From assembly GCA_900618425.1 (NCBI GenBank), contig UZAN01045912.1, positions 1-30,845 of the forward strand: a DNA stretch of 30,845 nucleotides, given 5' to 3'. Under the pieces are notes generated by a model. The model saw only the letters and a program-made list of their open reading frames with translations, was not told the DNA's origin and searched no databases. Positions 23,976 to 30,845 of this stretch are shown here, piece by piece. Each line of letters opens with the position of its first letter. The first letter of the stretch is position 1. A program made the translations under genes and the position numbers. This DNA is from Echinostoma caproni. Taxonomy: Eukaryota > Platyhelminthes > Trematoda > Plagiorchiida > Echinostomatidae.

Positions 23976-24165
23976 CTAGACAGCTGTTTCGACCTGGTTG
24001 GGTCTCAGCAGCAGAGCAAATCCATCGAATCAACTGGGGATCAAACCCGGGACCTCACAGGCTCAACGCAAGCATTCTACCCACTCGGCCACCAGGAATG
24101 GCCAGACCATTTATCATTTTCATTTACACCATAAAGCACAACCCGTTTTTACGAGCTTCTTGCGG
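23976..24165 (-). repeat. SINE family B, copy 1, left arm of a fold-back
   Basis: Minus-strand copy of a Leu/Ser-tRNA-like SINE; the B box appears reversed as GGGATCAAACC (24037-24047), with the tRNA-like A box GGCCGAGTGGG nearby. It is about 97% identical to the plus-strand copy at 24203-24396 (about six substitutions and two short indels) and is truncated at its 3' end relative to that copy. Confidence 0.75.
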
Positions 24166-24396
24166 AAAACAGGCTAATGCTGAGATGGGCGCGGTCTGGG
24201 GCCCGCAAGAAGCTCGCAAAAACGGGTTGTGCTTTATGGTGTAAATGAAAAATGATAAATGGTCTGGCCATTCCTGGTGGCCGAGTGGGTAGAATGCTTG
24301 CCTTGAGCCTGTGAGGTCCCGGGTTCGATCCCCAGTTGATTCGATGGATTCGCACTGCTGCTGAGACCCAACCAGGTCGAANAAACAGCTGTCTAG
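23976..24396. repeat. Large inverted repeat (190-bp arms, 37-bp loop)
   Basis: Arms 23976-24165 and 24203-24396 are near-perfect reverse complements around a 37-nt spacer (24166-24202). Transcribed as part of the intron, it would fold into a ~190-bp RNA hairpin. Both arms reach the same inner point CCGCAAGAAGCT and include the SINE leader, which fits an inverted duplication or template switch as well as two insertions. Confidence 0.85.
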
Positions 24397-24460
24397 TGCT
24401 TCCTAGCTTTTCAGTTCACGCTTCATTTGCCTTATACAAGACGAACTTCACCTATGAAAT
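24203..24460 (+). repeat. SINE family B, copy 2, right arm of a fold-back
   Basis: A ~70-bp leader is followed by A box TGGCCGAGTGGG (24278-24289) and B box GGTTCGATCCC (24322-24332), then a body through CTAGTGCTTCCTAGC to about 24460. The tRNA-like head is of the Leu/Ser type. The body beyond 24396 is missing from the left arm but present in the third copy at 25755-25990. One N lies at 24382. Confidence 0.75.
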
Positions 24461-24719
24461 TGAATCAAATCCTCCATTACTCAGTTGAAATTAATTAGTC
24501 ATAAATAATATCATAAATCCCAGAAAGAATGCCTAAAAGATCATGAGACATCTACTAGAGTTTTGCAACCTTATGCAGATTTGAACAAAGTAGACGTCAA
24601 CGGCTTTTATGGCTCGAGTAAAAAGAAGTAGGAGAAAGTTTTAATCCACAGTTATCCATGCTGTATAACATTTTATGAACCCGTTTACTTCCCCGTCAAG
24701 AATAACGAATTGATAGAGA

Positions 24720-24840
24720 GATTCGGTCTCCGAATAATCTCGGTGCTGACCGTGGACAGGTTAGATGGCCCACAATCGATGTTTTCGTCATCGGATAACC
24801 GAAGAATCACAGTTGGAGTCCTGGTAGAGAGAAAACATTT
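24720..24840 (+). pseudogene. Possible fragment of a non-LTR retrotransposon C-terminus
   Basis: One plus frame reads TVDRLDGPQSMFSSSDNRRI, loosely like the RLRWLGHVLRMxxxRxPRR segment at the C-terminus of RTE-type LINE proteins. The key Trp-Leu-Gly-His is not preserved, so this is a weak match by eye and may be chance. Confidence 0.18.
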
Positions 24841-25754
24841 TACGCGATGCTGATCATTGTCCTTTAAAGAAATGCTTTCTTCGGCTAATCCATAGGAATT
24901 TCTATCTCAAATATGGAGGTGATTTCTACTGAAATCGACCGTTACGTTACATTAAACTTTCAGCAACCGATCTAAAACGCAAACTAAAATTCTGGTAAAT
25001 ACGGTGCATGTTATATCTCACTTGGACTAATCCGGTATGTCAAACTTAGAGCGCTTAATGACACGAAAACTTTTACTAAACTCCAAACGGTCGTTTCATG
25101 TTTAGAAAATGTATTGTCAACTCCACTCATTTTATCTAAAATAAAGCCCTCAATGAAGTTCATCAATTTTCTACACGGACGTGGTAAACTTTTGTCTATA
25201 TTTCCTCGACAACAATATCATCTCGATGTATTATCATACATCGTATGACAGGTCAAGGTGCAAAATGGTATTCACACCACTAGGTGAAATGTGACTACAT
25301 GACACACGGCTTCTATTTAATTTTATTTTATTTGTCATGTGAGCATTCTTTATTGGTTAATAGATTACATTAAACAGCTTTCATTTTGTGGTTTCACAAC
25401 ATTTTGAACAATGTTCACGTTTTCTGCTTTTGAACGATCACATTCAGCTATGCGTTTTCCCATTTAAACGTTTTTCATTAATTAACTTTTTTTAGGTAAT
25501 GTTTTCAATGTAGCCATTTTTTCGATAATTTGGCATCAATAAATACAATACTGTCGTTTGTGGATAAATTAGAAATCGCGCATTATGACGAATGACGTAA
25601 CTCGTTATCTCATCGTGCTTTTTCATTCCATTCTCGATGGAATTTGCTGCACTTCGTTGATCAATCACTTGAAACTGTCTTTAAAACTTTAGTTGATTGA
25701 GTTAAACCAAGGTACTGTTCAGTGCTCACAACTCGGCGAACTACAAACCTTTCA

Positions 25755-25990
25755 TGTCTTATTCAGTTGACTTCTACGCTCATAGACCAAATGAAACGTA
25801 AACTGAAAATCTAGGAAGCACATTACCTTGGCCTCGATATGATTGGGTTTTATCAGCAGTGCGAACCCAGCGATCCAACTGGAGATCGAAACCGCGACCT
25901 ACCAGGTAGAACACAAGTACACGAATTGCCCGGCCACCGGGAAGATGATCAAACCGTTTTTCATTTTGTCTTTACACGATATAACAACAT
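25755..25990 (-). repeat. SINE family B, copy 3 (diverged)
   Basis: The reverse complement follows the 24203-24460 copy along its length: leader (TATCGTGTAAAGACAAAATG), GGTGGCCGGGCAATTCGTG, a B box GGTTTCGATCT, CGCACTGCTGATAAAACCCA, GTGCTTCCTAG and TCAGTTTACGTTTCATTTG. It is clearly older than the fold-back pair. The 61-codon frame at 25839-26024 lies in it and is not a gene. Confidence 0.65.
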
Positions 25991-26244
25991 TGAAATGTTT
26001 TTAATCGACTCGTCATACCGGTAGTGAATGCTGAGGTTAACGAGATATACATGAATACCATTTTTTTCTCTAGTGCATACCACCGATTATTCATCAAAGC
26101 AATGTAAATGTAAATCTAAACGATTATATTATTGCTAATATCCGGAGTACATAAGAATCGGTTTGCATCTGTTGACTAATGACCGAACATGCGAATGATG
26201 AACAAGACTTAAGAGGAAAATGCACTGAAAATGCCCATGGTCTG

Positions 26245-26300
26245 TCGACTGATGAACTCGAAATTGGGAAACCGTTAGTTTTGAAAACGTTGTCAGTCGA
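26245..26300 (+). ncRNA. Hammerhead-like motif, third family (decayed)
   Basis: CTGATGA (26249-26255), A, CTC-GAAATT-GG(G), then GAAA (26268-26271). A short stem III follows, with CGTT (26273-26276) pairing with AACG (26286-26289), and GTC at 26292-26294. A71-T93 and C72-G92 (last two digits of position) match the canonical 15.1-16.1 and 15.2-16.2 pairs. TCGA on both sides (26245-26248, 26297-26300) could form stem I with a 2-nt bulge. Stem II appears to have lost bases. Arrangement: closed stem III and open stem I (type I). Confidence 0.35.
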
Positions 26301-26344
26301 TTGCACATTCCGGCCCACAAGTAACTGATAAATTGATAATTTCC

Positions 26345-26500
26345 GTAGTATTAAGGCGATAGTGGCCCGGAGGTTAGGTCGCCAAATTATCACCCCAGAG
26401 TACGTGTTTGAATCCCACGACCGTTTGACTTTCGCATTCTGAGTGTTGTATGGCAGCCCTTTGATTATCCACTTATCCCTTCCTGAAAATTGTATCAGAA
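26345..26500 (+). repeat. tRNA-derived SINE (family C), plus strand
   Basis: A-box-like TGGCCCGGAGGTTAGG (26363-26378) and B-box-like GTTTGAATCCC (26406-26416), then a body to about 26500 with GCAGCCCTTTGATTATCCAC. Homologous to the inverted copy at 22484-22632. It and the upstream hammerhead-like motif together explain the 155-codon minus-strand frame at 26124-26591. Confidence 0.55.
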
Positions 26501-27625
26501 TGTTTTCAAGAAAAAGAAAAAGGAAATGAATATCATAATATTTTTCCATGATCCAATAGAATGCACGCATGAATAGTGTTGGATGTAACATTTTGAATAT
26601 TACGAAGATTCCCTTAAATGAATGGATGATACAGTTCGATTTCCCTTGTGTAATTTTAGAATTATTTGTGTTATTCTCGGTTTTTCCCTGTTAATCAATA
26701 AAATTGTATTTTTCTAGTACTATCAAATTAACAAGCGGGAATAAGATGGCTATTGATCAGTGGGATTCAAAAACGCCTTCGCGCAAATACCTGTCCAGGA
26801 TTCTGTGTCACCAGGGGAACCCTGTGGCTAATTAGGCTGTATTATGCCAATGTTTTGGGTTCACAGCTAACTTTCAGTTGTTTCTGTACACATTCTTTGG
26901 ACAGAGTGATTTCTGCTAAACATCAAAGATAATTAAACAAGTTTGTATTTGCGTTACCGAGTGACATTAAACACTGCTGGAAAAAGAAAAGCACAAGTTT
27001 AGCCCCAAACAGAAAACTGAAACAATTTATCAACTTAATGAATGGTTTTCACCAGTCACTGACCGCAATACGATTAACCTCTGTCACCGGACCTCACCAA
27101 ACACGTGTTTGTTGTCCAAGTACATCATTCTACAGCGTAAGTCTTCGTATGGTGAGATTAGTGAGTGGACATTATAGCTCTACCCTATGATCACACTGTC
27201 AAATTGATCGGAAACTTCTGTTTCCCCCTTTGGTGATTGACCATCAACTCCAGAACTCAATTTATTAGATTACTTTCCAAAACATGAATGACGAACGGAT
27301 TCAATTCACGGTAATTCTTCCGCTCCAGTACGTCAAAAGATCTATTCTCAGTCAGATTCAAAAAGCAATGCTGTACAATTGGGTGAACAATTCAGATTTC
27401 AAAGCCGAGCAGAATACTAGCTGCAAATTTTTAAATCGCAAAAGGGAGTGCATTGGATCCCCTGGCTTGTCAGAAATGCATTGGTCACCTTACCATGGTC
27501 TCTGTACAATCGTGTGTTTTAATGAAATGATGACCAAGTGACTAAAACGCATTATTGTGTTACTATCTTGTCATTTTGGAGTAGCGTACATTAGTCAGCT
27601 AAGAGGCAGTCTTAACCAAAAGATC

Positions 27626-27668
27626 TCTTTCTTCCCCTTTCCCACGTATACATTTTCATTTATCACAG
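27626..27668 (+). promoter_or_regulatory. 3' splice site of the channel-subunit intron
   Basis: A pyrimidine-rich tract (TCTTTCTTCCCCTTTCCCAC, then TTTTCATTTA) leads into ATCACAG, with the cut after 27668. It gives exactly the phase needed by exon 1. Confidence 0.75.
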
Positions 27669-27944
27669 TGTGCCACGAGCTCTTGTCACCGTCAGAATGC
27701 AGCTAATCACGCTTGGGTACATCGATTTCATCGAATGATACGACGAGCGGTCAAATTCACTTGCTACACGCATGAGGATCATATCAATGAAGCTCTGCTG
27801 CACAAATTCTACGGACCAGCCACACTATTCAATACCTTATTCTGGCCTCTCGGACTGCTTGGTCTATCCACGATTTGCCTTGTTATTGTCTGGATTTACG
27901 ACCGTTGTCGTGTTTGGGGTGATGAGAACATCGTTATTGCCTAG
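27669..27944 (+). CDS. KCNMB: BK-channel beta subunit (KCNMB family), coding exon 2, residues 177-267
   Basis: Continues exon 1 in frame from CATSSCHRQN (Cys177, Cys182), through KFTCYTHED (Cys208), completing eight extracellular cysteines, enough for four disulfides. EALLHKFYGP leads into TM2 (about 228-251), which contains NTLFWPLGLL; the LFWP in the outer part of TM2 is a hallmark shared with vertebrate KCNMB proteins. A short cytosolic tail, DRCRVWGDENIVIA, ends at TAG 27942-27944. Total length 267 residues is usual for the family, and the loop (about 105-227) is of the usual size. Two coding exons are fewer than in vertebrate genes. Which beta subtype it corresponds to cannot be said; the loop looks most like beta-4 by eye. 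Confidence 0.85.
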   Translation, partial: CATSSCHRQNAANHAWVHRFHRMIRRAVKFTCYTHEDHINEALLHKFYGPATLFNTLFWPLGLLGLSTICLVIVWIYDRCRVWGDENIVIA

Positions 27945-28338
27945 ATCGTCACAACGATTATCTAACGGATATGTTCAGGCTGACGGAACCCCATTCTCCA
28001 TGATCCTTTCATGGTCAAACTACGAACGTCTTATTTTTGTACATAAAGAGGGTTTGTCTTTGCAACCATCTTCCAGCCAGATGAATTGCTCCATTGCACA
28101 ACTGTCGAGATTGCTCAATTTATATTATGTTGCGCTCCGCTCAGGAAAACCAAACTGTTCTTGTTACGCCCTTGATTTAGAAAAATATTCGGGATTTTTA
28201 CTTTTCACGCCGGGGAGCTATTCAAAAAGCCGATTTTCTAACTCTGGACATTCAATCAACTGTGTGAACAAACATCTGCTTGATGATCTCTACATCTCCC
28301 TCTCAAAAGATTTGTGCACTCGCAGTTGTTTCCTGTAA
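27772..28338 (+). other. 188-codon ATG frame overlapping exon 2 and filling the 3' UTR
   Basis: This frame begins with ATG inside exon 2, shifted by one base from the channel frame, and stops only 12 nt before the AATAAA. After the channel stop codon it still reads 131 codons of protein-like composition (NYERLIFVHKEGLSLQ, NCSCYALDLEKYSGFLLF, HLLDDLYISLSKD). No domain is recognised. It is the longest unexplained frame in the window. It may be chance, an overlapping reading frame, or the true C-terminus after a frameshift or assembly error. Confidence 0.3.
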
Positions 28339-28375
28339 CCGAATGTGAGAAATAAAAAGAATCGACCTTCTAACT
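27945..28375 (+). other. 3' UTR of the channel-subunit gene
   Basis: Runs from the TAG at 27942-27944 to just past the polyadenylation signal at 28351. It is unusual in staying open in another frame for 131 codons (see the overlapping frame at 27772-28338). Confidence 0.55.
28351..28356 (+). terminator. Polyadenylation signal AATAAA
   Basis: A canonical AATAAA 407 nt after the stop codon, followed by a T/G-containing stretch. It is the first such hexamer downstream of exon 2, so it probably ends this gene's mRNA. Confidence 0.6.
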
Positions 28376-29240
28376 GTAAATGTACTGTTGCATTACATTC
28401 ATATTTTACACTTGTCTGAACCCAACCTCTGTGCTCAATTACATGCTATAGCGATCTTTATAACAAAGATATTAATCCACGAGTTGCTCCCGAGCGTAAT
28501 ACTGCTAGGATATCCAGACCAAATCAGGAGTGGATGTTCAACTTAGGTGGGATTTCAGAATCACGTCAAAGGTAGGACTTTAAACTTTGATGTTTCCAAG
28601 GCTTTATAAAATCATGTTTTAATTGGCTTCCAAAACAGACTGACAATGCGATTATTTATTTTCTCAACCAAAATTCACAAACGAGACTGTTCATTCAACC
28701 CGAGGAAAACAAAACCTGGTAAAGTGACTGAATAAATCTACAGAATTTGAAACCCTTTTCACACTTCTTCATGCTAAAATATAAGGCAGAATTAAAGTTG
28801 AACCGGCAAAAGATATGAACATTCTACTGAAGCTGAGGTGAACCATTTACGCAATATCCGTAATATCCCATTTGTACACTTTTGAAGTGTCGTCTGCGAG
28901 CAAGATGATATATACAGTAACGTTTCATGCACTTCGAGGATACTATCAATAACAATATTATGAATAATGTAAAAAAGTATCCTCTCAAAAGTTGTTTGTG
29001 TCCTGCTTATTTTATTATTGGTAAACAACAACTTTCAATTATTTCTTTGGTTTAATTAGTGTAAACTAGATTACGGTTAGTAGATCTCCAAGATTCTATA
29101 GATTACTTATTAAATAGAGAGAGAAAATGCAAAATATGCCACATAAATGCTACCGTTTTTAAAGGTACTTTTGGATGTGAGTTAGAACCACAAACAGCGA
29201 TGCATTAGGCAACATTCAGATTTGTTTTTATTATATACTA
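28376..29240. other. Intergenic, nothing recognised
   Basis: AT-rich, with only short frames on the minus strand (28792-29031). The pyrimidine/T-rich stretch ending TATACTAG at 29240 could be a 3' splice site for the tentative exons that follow. Confidence 0.35.
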
Positions 29241-29830
29241 GCCTTGAAACTCAACAAATACTCACAAATTAATGCGCTGACAGAAGTCACTTCATTCCAT
29301 TCGATCTTTCTTCTAAAGGATAAAGCTGCACAGCTAACTGTGACCATCTTACACATTTCGTTAACCACACAAACTACCGGGAACTGTAGAAAGAACCGCA
29401 AGGAGGTTCTCAAAGCCGAATCTTCCCTGGATTTCACGAGGTGAAATTGTAGTTTCACTTGTAATGGAGGTTGCTGATCTCTCACAGTCAAAAAGACTGT
29501 ATGTCCATCAAAATCAGTCAAAATGAATCCTGTGGCGGGGTTTTACTGTTTTATAAACGGGATAAATCGCGAAATGAGGTCTTCATCGATTGTCTTAACC
29601 AAAGGTTCGTGATTTACTCAACTGCTTTGGTTTCCGTATTCTAGCGAATTGTTTACTACTCATTGATAACTGAGACGAATAGGAAACGGTAGAGATGCAA
29701 AAGGCTGCATTGTGGATCTTTAATATTTTCCGTTCATTATAGGTGACCCAGGGTGGAGTGCGGTTGGCCTGCACAGCCAAAGTGAAAACTGTCACCCAGA
29801 CAATCATAAGGTGCAAGCCATATACTGATG
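29241..29830 (+). other. Tentative exon-like segments of an unknown gene
   Basis: Plus strand: an open segment 29241-29441 starts after TATACTAG and ends ACGAG|GTGAAA. A 48-nt gap with CTCTCACAG follows. A second open segment from 29490 then keeps phase (SIKISQNESCGGVLLFYKRD). A third, 29743-29830, lies between ATTATAG and GATG|GTAACT and is richer in G+C, but its frame does not join the second cleanly. The minus strand is also open here (29231-29521, and an ATG frame with a signal-peptide-like MIVWVTVFTLAVQA near 29807). Nothing is recognised by family, so which strand codes, if any, is undecided. Two overlapping AATAAA lie at 29907-29916. Confidence 0.2.
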
Positions 29831-30845
29831 GTAACTAGCACTATTGAACGATATTTAATAGAAAAAAAAACAAAATGACAATGTCACCAGTGTCACAAAA
29901 TGCCAGAATAAATAAAATCAGAAAATATTTTTAACTCAATGATTTGGCTTCTTCTCTGCGGTGAAATCGAGTCAGATGGAAAGAAATAAAAGCAACTAAT
30001 GTATTTATTCGCTTTGACCTTACAAAGATTCAGTTTCTAGTAGATGACAACTCGATATGCGTAGCCTCTGTGTGAAACGTTCAAAAGACTAGTTCTTTAC
30101 TTTTACAGGACTTTATTAAACGGTTCTCATGCTCATTCATGATGTTTATGATTAACTGAAGAAGGTTAAAGAATCCATGTTTGCACAATGCAACATCAAC
30201 TCTCGACGTAATTCACACATCTGTATGTGAAAAACGATTGTTTATGCGACATAACGTCGAATACCTAGAGGCAAAAGAACAAATAAATGAGATAGTCCCA
30301 CCTTGAATTACGCATAGCTTCCAACCAATGGTAGCTTATATATTATAACACCGAAATAATGAAATCACATATCAAGCGCTGAAATCATCACACACATAGT
30401 AAAACGGAATATGCAAAACGTGAAGTTCCTACAAGAATAGAAGCTGTATTCCTATTGAAAATAAAAGGTTTTGCACTTCAGAAACAGAACATCGATTTTA
30501 TTTTATCAATAATAATGACGAGCCAAACAAAATTAACGACAATGCTACCTGCGCCAAACCCAGACTGGTGTTTGCAATAAACAACCAAAAGAGGACTATT
30601 ACTGTTTTCAAAAGATTCAATGTTTAAGTGGGATGTAGCCATCTGACGAATATCTTCCTCATTCTTGTACGTGGAAGTGATGCAAAAATCCGTGCGCGTA
30701 TGCGTTTGACGTAAATATTGTATGAACGTAGATAGAATGTCCGTGCCTTAAGGTATACACTTGGCTTCACAAAACGAAAAAAATATTATTGTTTATCGCT
30801 TTGAGCTGTCATACATGTTTCTATTCCGTTGCAGTTAGCGAAGTT
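29831..30845. other. Intergenic, nothing recognised
   Basis: AT-rich sequence with no frame of note, no RNA gene and no repeat that I can link to others in the window, apart from the two AATAAA words at 29907-29916. Confidence 0.4.

Larger units (their letters stand above)
7921..27668 (+). other. 19,748-bp phase-0 intron
   Basis: The donor GGG|GTAAGT lies at 7920/7921 and the acceptor TTATCACAG at 27668/27669. Reading phase is kept exactly (7918-7920 is a full codon; 27669 starts one). No internal exon is needed to complete the protein, and none is recognised. The intron collects SINEs, fold-back repeats and hammerhead-like cores, described separately. Stretches where I see nothing further: 7930-13450 (apart from a G9 run near 8884), 13520-17700, 18500-22480, 22640-23970, 24840-25750 and 26500-27620. 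A long intron of this kind fits large trematode genomes, but that is inference. Confidence 0.75.

Noticed and set aside
26124..26591. 155-codon minus-strand ORF as a gene
   Set aside because: It is built from antisense SINE family C and the hammerhead-like repeat; no domain and no splice context.

Overview
The window looks like a piece of a large, AT-rich, repeat-laden animal genome in draft assembly (single Ns at 1385, 18463 and 24382). Very long introns, Penelope-like retroelement debris, several hammerhead-ribozyme-like repeat cores and many tRNA-derived SINEs suggest a flatworm, most likely a digenean trematode. That assignment is inference; no species marker is visible.

One gene can be built with confidence. 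On the + strand, coding exon 1 (7393-7920) and coding exon 2 (27669-27944) are separated by a 19,748-bp phase-0 intron with a strong GTAAGT donor and a pyrimidine-rich CAG acceptor. Joined, they give a 267-residue protein with a cytosolic N-terminus, two membrane spans, a ~120-residue extracellular loop with eight cysteines, and an LFWP motif at the second span. This is the layout of BK (slowpoke) calcium-activated potassium-channel beta subunits (KCNMB family). AATAAA at 28351 closes the 3' UTR. A second, ATG-initiated 188-codon frame (27772-28338) overlaps exon 2 and fills most of that UTR.

Upstream (1-7392) there is an inverted pair of tRNA-like SINEs (354-539), a structured hammerhead-like repeat (2811-2873), a CpG-richer patch (3340-3620), and a decayed Penelope-like element (4742-5613). 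The latter reads as reverse transcriptase, then connector, then GIY-YIG nuclease in one frame, broken only by stop codons; its catalytic YVDD has become YVNE.

The giant intron holds a second copy of the 2811 repeat (13455-13517, minus), a SINE-like element with a B box and a hammerhead-like core (18000-18167) next to an AT microsatellite, another hammerhead-like core on the minus strand (18451-18477), a 190-bp near-perfect fold-back of two SINE copies (23976-24396), a third copy of that SINE (25755-25990), two copies of another SINE (22484-22632 and 26345-26500) and a hammerhead-like motif at 26245-26300. Downstream of the gene (28376-30845) only weak exon-like open frames (29241-29830) are seen. 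The remaining stretches show nothing I can name.
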